Assembly (NCBI RefSeq): GCF_005771675.1 | Contig: NZ_VAJM01000001.1 | Location: 434,001-498,000, forward strand | Direction of reading: 5' to 3' | Source: Hymenobacter jeollabukensis | GTDB taxonomy: Bacteria > Bacteroidota > Bacteroidia > Cytophagales > Hymenobacteraceae | DNA: 64,000 nt | In this document: in pieces, positions 36,171 through 44,427 of the stretch | Position numbering within the stretch: the first letter of the stretch is position 1 | Layout: each line of letters starts with the position of its first letter | Made by a program: the position numbers and the translations under genes | Notes under the pieces: model-generated | Databases searched by the model: none | Seen by the model: only the letters and a program-made list of their open reading frames with translations | What the model was told of the DNA's origin: nothing

Positions 36171-37601
36171 TTAGGGCTGAATGATTTTCGTGGCCATTTG
36201 CAGCGTTGCTTGCGTGCTGGAAGACAGCATAAAGCAGATCAGTAGGAAGAAGGCGTAGGACGTGGCCAGTCGCGTCAGCTGCAGCCGCGTCAGCTGCTTG
36301 AATTGGCCTTGCCAGTGGCTGGGCCAGCCAAAGCAGGCTACCGCGTAGAGTAGCAGGTGCAAGGGCAGGAAAAAACGGCACTCGACCACCATCGGCACGC
36401 AGGCGGCGCAGGGCAGCAGCAAGGCGGCCAAAATCAACCAATGATCGATACGCAGGTTCTTTTTCGCAAAAATCAGGACCAGCAGGGCGCTAAAGAAATA
36501 CGTATAGTTCAGGAATGACAGCCACAGTGCCTTCGCATGTACATGGGCCAGGTACGGCGTGGTGTATAAGATATCCAGCCCATTAAAGAGGTGCCGGCCA
36601 TACAACGCAATAGCATCAACGGGCCTTTTAAGCATAAACAGAAAATAATCTGCGTATGACGTAAGCTCAGCTACGCCTTCGTTATTAAGCATGGTCTGCC
36701 CCGCCAAGTCGTTGAAGAACACCTGCGCATTGGGGTAGTCGCCGCCAATATTGGTTTCGTAACGCTGAACTTTCAACCCGCTATTTAATTGCCACAGGTA
36801 CAAGTTGGGTTTCCCGGCAACCAAATAATATTCGTTATCGGCCAGCACCAATACGCTATTGCTTCCCAAATTCGTTTTATTGATTAAATACTGCGGCAAT
36901 CCGACCAGAACGAGGCCGCCAGCAAAGGCAGCAAGGGCCAGGTAATTGCGGGCATGCAGATACTTCTGACGTAACACGGCCTGCTGCTGCACAACCAGCA
37001 GCAATAAAAAAGGCGCGGACAGCACGTATACCGGCCGTATGTATATCGCAGCGGCAGTCAGAACGCCCACCAGAAAAGCACCCGGAATATTCCGCAGCTT
37101 GTACGCCGCGAGAATAGCTGCCATTACCGCCAGAAGCCCGGGAAAATCCGAAAGCGTGAAATTGAAATAGTCCCGCCACATGAAAAACCCGGCGGCGGCA
37201 AAAGCTAACCGGCGAAACCAGCCGAGCCGATTCGTGCGTGTAACGGCCATCCACAACGACGGCGCCACCACGGCAAATATTGTACTGGCGTACAGTGCCC
37301 CCAGCAGTTTAATGGCCACCATTTCTTTGCTGGACGGTTCCGGGTCGCCCTCGCTGAAAAAGAAGATAAGCGGGTAATTCAGCAAGGGGTACACATACCC
37401 CCGCAACCGGTCAGTGAAATTCAGAAGCGAAAATTTATCATCCACCACAAAGGTTTTGGCATACTTCCAGTAATCATGCGAATCATAATAAAGGGTATTA
37501 TACTTCGAGGTAAGCAAGTGCGTTGAAAACACCAAGAAGACGATAAAGAACCACAGGAGGCTGTTTTCGAGCAGCGGACGTTTTGAAGCAGATTCTTTCA
37601 T
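36171..37601 (-). CDS. Polytopic GT-C-like membrane protein (paralogue 1 of 3)
   Basis: The 476-residue protein has about 10-11 predicted membrane helices. Its first extracytoplasmic loop contains YYDSHDYW, an acidic motif placed like the catalytic aspartate of GT-C glycosyltransferases. It shares further signatures with the next two genes: WRDYFNFTLSDFPG, IRPVY, VQRYETNIGGDYPN, LFNGLDILYTTPYL and VECRFFLPLHLLLYA. The start at 37601 (MKESASKRP) is preferred over an upstream one at 37646. I infer a transferase that uses a lipid-linked sugar, but no member is named. Composition here is less GC-rich than in its two paralogues. Confidence 0.65.
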   Translation of the reverse strand: MKESASKRPLLENSLLWFFIVFLVFSTHLLTSKYNTLYYDSHDYWKYAKTFVVDDKFSLLNFTDRLRGYVYPLLNYPLIFFFSEGDPEPSSKEMVAIKLLGALYASTIFAVVAPSLWMAVTRTNRLGWFRRLAFAAAGFFMWRDYFNFTLSDFPGLLAVMAAILAAYKLRNIPGAFLVGVLTAAAIYIRPVYVLSAPFLLLLVVQQQAVLRQKYLHARNYLALAAFAGGLVLVGLPQYLINKTNLGSNSVLVLADNEYYLVAGKPNLYLWQLNSGLKVQRYETNIGGDYPNAQVFFNDLAGQTMLNNEGVAELTSYADYFLFMLKRPVDAIALYGRHLFNGLDILYTTPYLAHVHAKALWLSFLNYTYFFSALLVLIFAKKNLRIDHWLILAALLLPCAACVPMVVECRFFLPLHLLLYAVACFGWPSHWQGQFKQLTRLQLTRLATSYAFFLLICFMLSSSTQATLQMATKIIQP

Positions 37602-37624
37602 GCAATACGGATACAATGCGCAGA

Positions 37625-37632
37625 CAAAAGTA
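37625..37632 (-). promoter_or_regulatory. Candidate -7 element of the first GT-C-like gene
   Basis: On the minus strand TACTTTTG, 23 nt before the ATG at 37601. Confidence 0.4.
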
Positions 37633-37690
37633 TAGCGGATTCGCAAACGGTGTATCCCCGGCGACGTGCGGAAACCAAATCTTGCGGGTA

Positions 37691-37849
37691 TAGGGCGTGT
37701 TTGGTTTTCTCAGTTTCTGGTCCTGCTCATCTGGCAGCCGCGCCGTCGAAGCAGTTCTACTGCCTCGTTGAATCGTGCGGTGCAGACGTTGCGCGGGGCT
37801 CCGCCTGGGGTTTGGAGGCCTGTTAAGCCAAAACCCGAACACGCTCCTA
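37691..37849. repeat. Possible TA-flanked MITE
   Basis: The left end TAGGGCGTGTTTGGTTTT (37691-37708) and the right end, read in reverse complement, TAGGAGCGTGTTCGGGTTTT (37830-37849) match apart from two 1-nt gaps and one substitution. The ~159 bp is bounded by TA and has no good coding frame. This fits a small non-autonomous element, or the remnant of an insertion sequence. Confidence 0.45.
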
Positions 37850-37881
37850 CGCTGCCCAGCCAAGGAGCCGGCCCCGGGCAG

Positions 37882-39360
37882 CTAGCGCGGGGGCGACAGT
37901 CGCTGGCCCAACAACGAGCGGCCACCATACTCTAGTTGGGCTTGGGTAGTGGCCGAGAGGACAAAGCATCCCCACAAAAACGCCGCGTAAGCCGCACCAA
38001 CCAGCCACAGCCGCCGCTGGGGTATTGCTGCCGGCCGCCACTTAGCGGACCAGCCGAAGCACAGCAGCGCGTAGAGCAGCAGATGCAGGGGCAACAGATA
38101 ACGGCATTCCAGGTCGGTGGGCACGACGAGCAAGCAGGGTACCAGCAGGGTCGCTAGCACCAACCATTGCACTGCGCTCAGCCGTCGACGCCCGTGCCAC
38201 GCCACCAACCCGGCGGCAAACCAGATGGTATAATTCAGCATGGCAAGCCCCCAGGTGGGCGCGTACACCCGCTGAATGTAAGGCGTAGGGTACTGCACGT
38301 CGAGACCGTTGAAGAGGCGCCGCAAGTAAAGGCGGGCGAAGAATACCGGGTGCCGCAACACCAGGCGGGCGTATTCGGCGGTGGAGCGAAACTCCCGCAG
38401 GTGCTGCTGCTCCACGAAGCGGCGGCCGGCGGGGTCGAAAAAGAAGAGCACCGACTGCGGATAATCGGTGCCGATGCTGGTTTCGTACTTCTGAAACTTC
38501 AGGCCCCGCAGCAGCTTGAAGCAATACAAGGTGCCGGGGGCAATATTGGCATCCTGGGCCAGCACCAGCGGGGTGTCTTGGGCGAAGTGGCGCTGATTGA
38601 TGAGCAGCTGCGGCCCGAGCACCAGCACCGCCCCCAGTAGCAACGCGGCTACCGCTCCGGCGAGGCGGCCAGCACTCAGCCCGGCGGGCAGCAACATCCA
38701 CTGTAGCATCAGAAAGAATGGCACCGACGCGAGGTAGATCGGGCGCATGTTGGTGGCCGCGGCCAGGCACAGGCCCGCCGCCAGCGCCGGCCCCAGGCAC
38801 CCCGGCCGACGGAAGAGCAGCAACAGGCCGAGACCCAGCGCCCACAGCGCGGGGAAATCGGTGAGCGGGAAGTTGAAATGGTCGCGCCACAGCAGGAAAC
38901 CGAGGCCGGCAAACGCCAGCCGCCGCCGCCAGCTCAGCGGCGCAGCGGCGGCCCGCACGGCCTGCCACAGCAGCGGCCCCAGCAGCCCGAAGCCCCCGGC
39001 CGCCGTTAGCGCGCCCAGCAGGCGGGTAAAGAAGATGGGCGGCAGCCCTGAATAAAACTGTGCCACCCGCGCCGGCAGCAGCAGCAGCGGCCACACGTAG
39101 CCGCGCATGGCATCGTGGAAGTGCAGCAGCGAGATGCTGCCTGCTTTGTGGAAGTAGATGGAGATGAACCAGTACAGCTCGGCGTCATACACCAAACGCG
39201 GGTAGCCGGTCAGCGGCAAATACAGCAGGTAGCCCAGCAGCACTAGCAGGGCCAGCGGCAAATAAAGGCGCCAAGCAGGTCGGCTCGGCAGAAAGGCGGT
39301 GGAATCGGGCAAACGCAACGGAAAATGTGACGAGAAGGTCGCGCATCGAGGCAGCGGCAC
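37882..39360 (-). CDS. Polytopic GT-C-like membrane protein (paralogue 2 of 3)
   Basis: The 492-residue protein has the layout of its neighbours. A membrane helix at residues ~33-50 is followed by VYDAELYW (57-64) in the first outer loop, then MRGYVWPLLLLPAR, WRDHFNFPLTDFPAL, MRPIYLASVPF, FQKYETSIGTDYPQ, LFNGLDVQYPTPYIQRVY and LECRYLLPLHLLLYALLCFGW. The N-terminal ~30 residues lack conservation with the paralogues, so the true start may be further in. It is separated from paralogue 1 by the MITE-like stretch and from paralogue 3 by ~130 bp. Function is inferred as for paralogue 1. Confidence 0.65.
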   Translation of the reverse strand: MPLPRCATFSSHFPLRLPDSTAFLPSRPAWRLYLPLALLVLLGYLLYLPLTGYPRLVYDAELYWFISIYFHKAGSISLLHFHDAMRGYVWPLLLLPARVAQFYSGLPPIFFTRLLGALTAAGGFGLLGPLLWQAVRAAAAPLSWRRRLAFAGLGFLLWRDHFNFPLTDFPALWALGLGLLLLFRRPGCLGPALAAGLCLAAATNMRPIYLASVPFFLMLQWMLLPAGLSAGRLAGAVAALLLGAVLVLGPQLLINQRHFAQDTPLVLAQDANIAPGTLYCFKLLRGLKFQKYETSIGTDYPQSVLFFFDPAGRRFVEQQHLREFRSTAEYARLVLRHPVFFARLYLRRLFNGLDVQYPTPYIQRVYAPTWGLAMLNYTIWFAAGLVAWHGRRRLSAVQWLVLATLLVPCLLVVPTDLECRYLLPLHLLLYALLCFGWSAKWRPAAIPQRRLWLVGAAYAAFLWGCFVLSATTQAQLEYGGRSLLGQRLSPPR

Positions 39361-39494
39361 CCGGCGAAATTACCACGCCGGACTCAGAACCGCGGACTTC
39401 TGCACGTGTCCTCGTGCGGGCTCCATTTTCGTCACATGATGGGTAGAGAACCGCGCAAGAAAGTCAATTCCCTACCCCACTGCCCATCCCTGGT

Positions 39495-40913
39495 TCAGGG
39501 CCAAAGCAGGCGTGGGCCGTTGCTCATGTGCCACATGGTGTTCGACGACATGACCAGGCACATCAGCACGAAGGCCACGTAGGCCAGCGCCACCGGCCAG
39601 CGCAGCAGCCACTGGCGCCAGTCGGTGGGCCACTGAAAGCAGAGCACGGCGTAGATCAGCAGGTAGATCGGAATGAAGAAACGGCACTCGATGGCGGTGG
39701 GAATGGCCAGCAGGCAGGGCCCGACGAGTACCACCAGCACCACCCACTGCGGCCAGCTGGGGCGCTGGTGCCGCCGCCCCAGCAAGAGCAGCCCGGCCAG
39801 AAACAGCACCGTGTAGTTCAGCAACGACAGCGGCAGCGTGGAGCCGTACACCCGCGGCAGGTAGGGCGTGGGGTATTTCACGTCGAGCCCGTTGAAGATG
39901 TGGCGGGCGTAGAGCGCGGCCATGTCGGGCAGGTTGTGGCCGACGGCCACGAGGTAGTGGTTCAGGTCGCGCAGGCCGTAGACAAAGGAAATCTGCTCCT
40001 CGTCCATGATGCGCTGCCCCACCTTGTCCACGTACATGATGCGCGGGTCGGGCTCCTTAGTATTCGGGTAGTTAGGGTCGATGGTGGTTTCGTACTTCTG
40101 CACGGCCAGGCCCCAGCTGAGCTGCGAGAGGTAGAGGCTCTGCGGGGCAGCGGGGTTCTTCCAGGTGAGCACCAGCGGGGTGTACTGGTCATAGTGCCGG
40201 GCATTCATGGCCAGCTGCGGGGCGCCCACCAGAGCCATGCCCAGCACGAAGGCCCCGAGCAAACGGCCTACCACCGGCCAGCCCAGGCGCTGCTGCCGGG
40301 CCAGCACCAGCCCGCCGAGCACCAGCAGCCCGGCGGCACCGGCGTACACCGGGCGCATGTTCACGGCGGCCATGCACAGCGCCCCGGCCAGCAGCAGCCA
40401 ACCCGGCCGCTGCCCGCGCCGGGCAATCAGCCAGAACACCGTCAGCATAAGGCCCAGCGACAGGAAATCGGTGAGCGGGAAGTTGAAATAGTCGCGCCAG
40501 AACAGGAAGCCCAAGGCCGCAAAGGCCAGCCGCCGCGGCCAGCTCAGCGGCGCGGGCGCCACCACCGCCTGCCAGGTGGCCGGCGCGGCCCAGCCAAACA
40601 GCCCGGCGGCCAGCACCGCGCCCAGCACCCGCGTAAACTGAATCGGCGGAACGTGCGTGAGGTAAGCCGCTACCCGAAACGGAAACAGCAGCAGCGGCAG
40701 CAGGTAGCCCCGGATGCTGGAGTTGAACGAGAGCAGACGGAAGCTCTTGGTGGGATAATAGTAGAGGCCCGTCAGGTCCCAGTACGTCATCGAATCGTAG
40801 TACAGGGCCGTATACGGGGTGCTGAACAGGTACACCAGGTAGCCCAGCAACAGGGCACCGGTCAGGCGCCGGACGATGACGCGTTCGGGGGCGGAGGACG
40901 GCTGCAAACTCAT
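39495..40913 (-). CDS. Polytopic GT-C-like membrane protein (paralogue 3 of 3)
   Basis: The 472-residue protein starts MSLQPSSAPERVIVRRL. Its outer-loop motif is YYDSMTYW (38-45), followed by IRGYLLPLLLFPFRVA, WRDYFNFPLTDFLS, MRPVYAGAAG, VQKYETTIDPNYPN, IFNGLDVKYPTPYLPRVYGS and IECRFFIPIYLLIYAVLCFQW. The segment after NYPN is longer than in the other two copies (DPRIMYVDKVGQRIMDEEQI). It is probably the first transcribed of the three co-oriented genes. The DinB-like gene diverges from it. Confidence 0.65.
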   Translation of the reverse strand: MSLQPSSAPERVIVRRLTGALLLGYLVYLFSTPYTALYYDSMTYWDLTGLYYYPTKSFRLLSFNSSIRGYLLPLLLFPFRVAAYLTHVPPIQFTRVLGAVLAAGLFGWAAPATWQAVVAPAPLSWPRRLAFAALGFLFWRDYFNFPLTDFLSLGLMLTVFWLIARRGQRPGWLLLAGALCMAAVNMRPVYAGAAGLLVLGGLVLARQQRLGWPVVGRLLGAFVLGMALVGAPQLAMNARHYDQYTPLVLTWKNPAAPQSLYLSQLSWGLAVQKYETTIDPNYPNTKEPDPRIMYVDKVGQRIMDEEQISFVYGLRDLNHYLVAVGHNLPDMAALYARHIFNGLDVKYPTPYLPRVYGSTLPLSLLNYTVLFLAGLLLLGRRHQRPSWPQWVVLVVLVGPCLLAIPTAIECRFFIPIYLLIYAVLCFQWPTDWRQWLLRWPVALAYVAFVLMCLVMSSNTMWHMSNGPRLLWP

Positions 40914-40985
40914 TCGTCCGCAAAGGTGTACCTTTTAGACCGAGCTTTGCCAGTTCCGCCCGCTTCTTCCCCCGCCGCATTCCCC

Positions 40986-41585
40986 ATGAATAACCGCCTG
41001 CACCTGCGCTTCGAACAGCTCGAAAGCGCCACCGAACAGCTCCTGCAAGCCGCCGCAAACCTGGGCGAGCGGGCCTACGCGGCCCCGGCCGCCGGGCAGT
41101 GGTCGGCCGCGCACGTGGTGCACCACCTGCTGGCGTCCGAAGTGGCCATCGGGCAGTATCTGCAGCAGAAACTGCGCGAGCAGGCGCAGCTGGGGCCGGC
41201 CACGCTGGGCACCAAGCTGCGCGCGGTGCTGCTGCGGCTGGCCCTGCGCCTGCCGGGCCTGAAGTTCAAAGCCCCCGCCAAGCTCGCCGCCCTCACTCCC
41301 ACCGACACCACCGCCCTGCCCCCGCTGGCCGACATGCGCCAGCAGTGGGCCTCCACCCGGCGGCAGCTGGAGCAGCTGCTCAACGAGTTTCCGAGCAAAC
41401 TAGCCCGCCGCCCCATCTTCAAACACCCGCGCGCCGGCATGCTTACCATCGAGCAGACGCTGGATTTTATGCTCGACCATGTGCTGCACCACCGCCAGCA
41501 GGTGGCGCGCATTGCCAAGGCCCTGGGCGCCGCCCCCGTCCCGGCTCCGCCCGCCCGCAAGGGCCAGCAAGCCGCGGCTGGGTAA
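40986..41585 (+). CDS. DinB-like four-helix metal-binding protein
   Basis: The 199-residue protein is of the DinB/YfiT superfamily. It shows WSAAHVVHHLLASE in the first half and DFMLDHVLHHRQQVARI near the C-terminus; the histidines of both segments usually bind one metal ion. Some relatives act as thiol-dependent transferases, but no substrate can be assigned here. The start at 40986 gives MNNRLHLRFEQLE, the normal family beginning. A TACCTTTT box at 40929-40936 may be its -7 element. Confidence 0.8.
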   Translation: MNNRLHLRFEQLESATEQLLQAAANLGERAYAAPAAGQWSAAHVVHHLLASEVAIGQYLQQKLREQAQLGPATLGTKLRAVLLRLALRLPGLKFKAPAKLAALTPTDTTALPPLADMRQQWASTRRQLEQLLNEFPSKLARRPIFKHPRAGMLTIEQTLDFMLDHVLHHRQQVARIAKALGAAPVPAPPARKGQQAAAG

Positions 41586-41624
41586 CCGCATCGGCAGCAT
41601 CGCCCGAAATCAACCAAAACCACT

Positions 41625-41668
41625 CCGGCCCGGCCGATTCGAACAGTGCTTCGAATCGGCCGGGCCGG
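41625..41668. terminator. Bidirectional hairpin after the DinB-like gene
   Basis: The 19-bp arms 41625-41643 and 41650-41668 are perfect reverse complements with a six-base loop. It lies between the DinB-like and thioesterase genes, which converge. The T-tracts are poor on both sides. Confidence 0.75.
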
Positions 41669-41696
41669 CTTATTGCTGAAATTTGGAAAAACAGCT

Positions 41697-42152
41697 TTAT
41701 TCGGCCTTGGGCCGCCGCTCAATCTCGCCGTAGGTGCTGTGGTGCGTCAGCTGGCTGAGGGCGGTGGCTAGCTCCACCGGCGGCACGGCCAGCTTGCGCT
41801 GGCGCAAATCCAGCCAGGCCCCGTCGACGGTGATGGTGGCCGAGGCGCGCCCGTCCTGCTTGTACACCGTGTGCACGATGCGCCAGCGGCTGCCGTCGGG
41901 GCTCAGGCCGGCCAGTTGGGCATCCACCTTGATGGTTTCGTTCGGGCTGATTTCCTTCAGGAAGCGCGTGTCTTCGCGGAACAGGATGGGGCCGATGCCG
42001 AGCTTGGCAAACTGCGCCAGCGGAAAGCCCGCGTCGGTGAGGTAGTCGAGGCGCAGCTGGGCGGCGTAGTCGTTGTAGGCCGAGTGGCGCATGTGGCCGT
42101 TCGGGTCGAGGTCGGCCCACCGAATGGGGTAGTGCTTGGCGTAGGTCGTCAT
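41697..42152 (-). CDS. Acyl-CoA thioesterase, hotdog fold (4HBT-like)
   Basis: The 151-residue hotdog-fold protein begins MTTYAKHYPIRWADLDPNGHMRHSAYNDY. DLDPNGHM carries the catalytic-type aspartate and the substrate-pocket histidine. LFREDTRFLKEISPNETIKVDAQ and ASATITVDGAWLDLRQRKL complete the fold. It should hydrolyse an acyl-CoA; chain preference is unknown. The start at 42152 is chosen by alignment to the family; the frame is open 27 codons upstream. Confidence 0.88.
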   Translation of the reverse strand: MTTYAKHYPIRWADLDPNGHMRHSAYNDYAAQLRLDYLTDAGFPLAQFAKLGIGPILFREDTRFLKEISPNETIKVDAQLAGLSPDGSRWRIVHTVYKQDGRASATITVDGAWLDLRQRKLAVPPVELATALSQLTHHSTYGEIERRPKAE

Positions 42153-42309
42153 GAGGGAGGAAATGGGCGCGCGGCCGAAAGGCAGGATAACCGGCGCTGC
42201 GGGCAGATGTTTCGGCCTGCGGGGCCGCCGCAACTGCGTAAAACGGACGAGCGGGCCGTCGGCGGAGCAATGTACAGCTCAGCAACGCCCCCTGAAACAG
42301 TGCCCGGGA

Positions 42310-43035
42310 CTAGCGGCGCGTGAGGCGCACCAGGAACTGCTGGTTCTCGTCCTCATCGACAAACTCCACCTCGTAGCCGGCGGCCTCGGCGTAGTCCTGC
42401 ACGATGGTAGGGTCGGCAAACAGCCAGTGGAAGGTGGGGCCGGTCTGCTCCTGGTAGCTCATCTGGTACTCCACCTGTCCGTAGTACGGCGCGTTCAGGT
42501 CGAACACCAAGGCGCCGTCTTCGTCCTCGAAGAGGTAGCTGATGTCGGCCGAAGTGGCCAGAATCTGCCCGCCGGGCACCAGCAGCGGGTGCGCTAGCTG
42601 CAGAAACTGCTCCAGCCCTTCCAGCGTGCCCACCACGCCCAGGCCGTTCATGAGCATGAGCAGGGTGTCGTAGCGGACGTCATCGTGGCGGGTGCTCAGC
42701 TCGAACACGTCGTGGCAGGCCACTTCCTGCACGCCGCGCTGCTGCATCACCTGCACCGCGCCCGGCGACACGTCGACGGCCTTCACTTGGAAACCGCGGC
42801 TCTGCAGCTCCAGGGCGTGGGCGCCGGCCCCGGCCCCGAGGTCGAGCACCCGGCCACGGCACTGGTCGAGGGCGGTGCGCTCCAAAGCGGGCATTTCCCA
42901 GAGCGTGCGGAAAAAGTACTTGGCGGGCAGCGGCTCGTCCTCAGCCACGTTGCTGTGCACGGTGATGGTAGCGGCCGAGTGGCCGGCCACGTAGTCGAGC
43001 AGCGCGGCGCCGATGGGGTCGAAAGTGGAAGCCAT
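42310..43035 (-). CDS. Class I SAM-dependent methyltransferase
   Basis: The 241-residue protein has motif I VLDLGAGAGAHALEL for S-adenosylmethionine binding, motif II AVDVSPGAVQVM, and a later YDTLLMLMNGLGVVGTLEG region. The substrate is not recognisable. A GTTGTCA heptad array begins 6 bp upstream of the ATG, where its promoter would be expected. Confidence 0.85.
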   Translation of the reverse strand: MASTFDPIGAALLDYVAGHSAATITVHSNVAEDEPLPAKYFFRTLWEMPALERTALDQCRGRVLDLGAGAGAHALELQSRGFQVKAVDVSPGAVQVMQQRGVQEVACHDVFELSTRHDDVRYDTLLMLMNGLGVVGTLEGLEQFLQLAHPLLVPGGQILATSADISYLFEDEDGALVFDLNAPYYGQVEYQMSYQEQTGPTFHWLFADPTIVQDYAEAAGYEVEFVDEDENQQFLVRLTRR

Positions 43036-43040
43036 TGGGG

Positions 43041-43068
43041 GTTGTCAGTTGTGGGTTGCCAGTTGTCA
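43041..43068. repeat. GTTGTCA heptanucleotide array, locus 2
   Basis: Four heptads in register: GTTGTCA, GTTGTGG, GTTGCCA, GTTGTCA. They are directly upstream of the methyltransferase start. Confidence 0.8.
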
Positions 43069-43115
43069 GGCCCCGGCCGCCGTCGTTAGTTAGGCCGACG
43101 ACCCGGGGTACCTGC

Positions 43116-43565
43116 TCAGAAGCGGCGAATCAGTACTACGCCGATGAGCAGCAAAAGTACGCCCGCCACGCGCCCAGGCGAGAGGCGCTGCACCGGCAAC
43201 CCGAACAGGCCGAAATGGTCGAAGAGCACCGACAGCACCAGCTGCCCGGCAATGAGCAGCCCGAAAGTGAGGGCCACACCCAGCCGGGGGGTGAGCACCG
43301 TGACCGAGCCCACGTAGCAGGCCCCGATAACCCCGCCCAGCCACACCGTGGGCGACTGGGTGCGCACGGCTTCGGTGATGCTGCTCAGGCGCATGCCGGC
43401 AGCCAGGGCAATGACGAGCAAGGTGAGCGTGCCCACGGCAAAGGACGCCAGGGCGGCCACCACCGGGCCGTCGGTGGCGCGGGCCAGGCGCGTATTCAGC
43501 GCGGCCTGCACGGGCAGCAGCGCGCCCATGCTGACGGCCAGCAGCATCAGGAGTAATCGATTCAT
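43116..43565 (-). CDS. YdcZ/DUF606-type DMT transporter
   Basis: The 149-residue protein has five predicted membrane helices, the YdcZ half-transporter size of the drug/metabolite transporter superfamily. Typical segments are VQAALNTRLARATDGPVVAALASFAVGTLTLL and GVIGACYVGSVTVLTPRLGVALTFGLLIAGQL. The start at 43565 (MNRLLLMLLAVSMGALLPVQAALN) is chosen because the first helix follows directly. The transported compound is unknown. A TACCTTTG box lies 26 nt upstream. Confidence 0.85.
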   Translation of the reverse strand: MNRLLLMLLAVSMGALLPVQAALNTRLARATDGPVVAALASFAVGTLTLLVIALAAGMRLSSITEAVRTQSPTVWLGGVIGACYVGSVTVLTPRLGVALTFGLLIAGQLVLSVLFDHFGLFGLPVQRLSPGRVAGVLLLLIGVVLIRRF

Positions 43566-43591
43566 GCGGGTGGGGAAACGGAAAAAGCCCG

Positions 43592-43599
43592 CAAAGGTA
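43592..43599 (-). promoter_or_regulatory. Candidate -7 element of the YdcZ-like gene
   Basis: On the minus strand TACCTTTG, a full match to TAnnTTTG, 26 nt before the ATG at 43565. Confidence 0.45.
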
Positions 43600-43658
43600 G
43601 GCACAACTCGGCGCCCGTCCGCCGAGTAATAACACATACGCACCCGTCCTGCTTTCTT

Positions 43659-43826
43659 ATGGCCCCCGCTCCGCGCTACACCAAAGCCACCCTGCCCACC
43701 AAAATCTGCGCTACCTGCGGGCGGCCCTTTGCCTGGCGCAAGAAGTGGGCCCGCAGCTGGGACGAGGTGAAATACTGCGGCGAAAAGTGCCAGCGCAACC
43801 GGCCGAAACCCGAACCTGCACCCTGA
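43659..43826 (+). CDS. DUF2256 domain small zinc-finger-like protein
   Basis: The 55-residue protein starts with ATG at 43659: MAPAPRYTKATLPTKI, then CATCGRPFAWRKKWARSWDE, then VKYCGEKCQRNR, ending KPEPAP. The paired CxxC motifs (CATC and CGEKC) and the WRKKW core match DUF2256, a short conserved domain presumed to bind zinc. Function is unknown; in other bacteria it occurs next to photolyase/cryptochrome-like genes, none of which is here. It is divergent from the YdcZ-like gene, and the coding sequence is too short to stand out by length alone. Confidence 0.85.
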   Translation: MAPAPRYTKATLPTKICATCGRPFAWRKKWARSWDEVKYCGEKCQRNRPKPEPAP

Positions 43827-43951
43827 CCTTCCGGGCGTTTCTCCGCCTCCAAACATCTGTTGCACGCGCGACGCGCTGGTTAGCTTCCGCGCCCGCTGTA
43901 TCCTTCCCGCGGCGCCTTCCGTTCAGTTACCGACCTTGTTTTCTCTCAACC

Positions 43952-44344
43952 ATGGCCTCCAACCTCGATTACCTCGACCCCAACTTGCTCCCACTGGAGG
44001 AGAAAGTCACCGCCTACCTCGCCGCCGAAGAAGAGCTGCGCCAGCTGAACGTGGCCACCCGCACGTACCAGGCCGAAACCGCCCAGCCCGCGCCCGACAC
44101 CGCTCCGTTTGAGCAGCGCCCGCCCACCGGCAGCTTCGACCAGACCACCGACGAGCAAACCCAGCAGCGCGACAACCTGCACACCACCCTTGATGCCCTG
44201 CGCCAGGAGGTACTGGCCCTGCTCCCCACCCGCGACGAATGGGTGAAGGTGAACCTGGGCTACGGCCCCAGCCGCGTGGGCGCTTTCCGCGACGAAAACA
44301 GCCCCGCCGACGCGCCCAACTACATCCTGCGGGTCGTACATTAA
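43952..44344 (+). CDS. Conserved-looking hypothetical protein
   Basis: The 130-residue soluble protein begins MASNLDYLDPNLLPLEEKV. It is acidic and mostly helical in the first half (AAEEELRQLNVATRTYQAE), has a Q/T/P-rich middle, and ends ALLPTRDEWVKVNLGYGPSRVGAFRD...YILRVVH. There is no signal peptide, membrane segment or known motif. Codon use matches its neighbours and a strong terminator follows, so it is likely real. I do not recognise it. Confidence 0.6.
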   Translation: MASNLDYLDPNLLPLEEKVTAYLAAEEELRQLNVATRTYQAETAQPAPDTAPFEQRPPTGSFDQTTDEQTQQRDNLHTTLDALRQEVLALLPTRDEWVKVNLGYGPSRVGAFRDENSPADAPNYILRVVH

Positions 44345-44367
44345 CCAGCCGGAGCCCGGCGCTTCGG

Positions 44368-44399
44368 GCGCGGCCGACCTGGGTCGGCCGCGCTTTTTT
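44368..44399 (+). terminator. Terminator after the hypothetical gene at 43952
   Basis: GCGCGGCCGACC (44368-44379) pairs with GGTCGGCCGCGC (44382-44393), then six T. Confidence 0.85.
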
Positions 44400-44427
44400 A
44401 GTTCTGCTCCTCCCCTACTTTGCCCGC

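Noticed and set aside
37498-37935. Transposase fragment within the MITE-like stretch
   Set aside because: None of the short frames shows a DDE motif or any transposase-like segment; only the end sequences suggest mobility.
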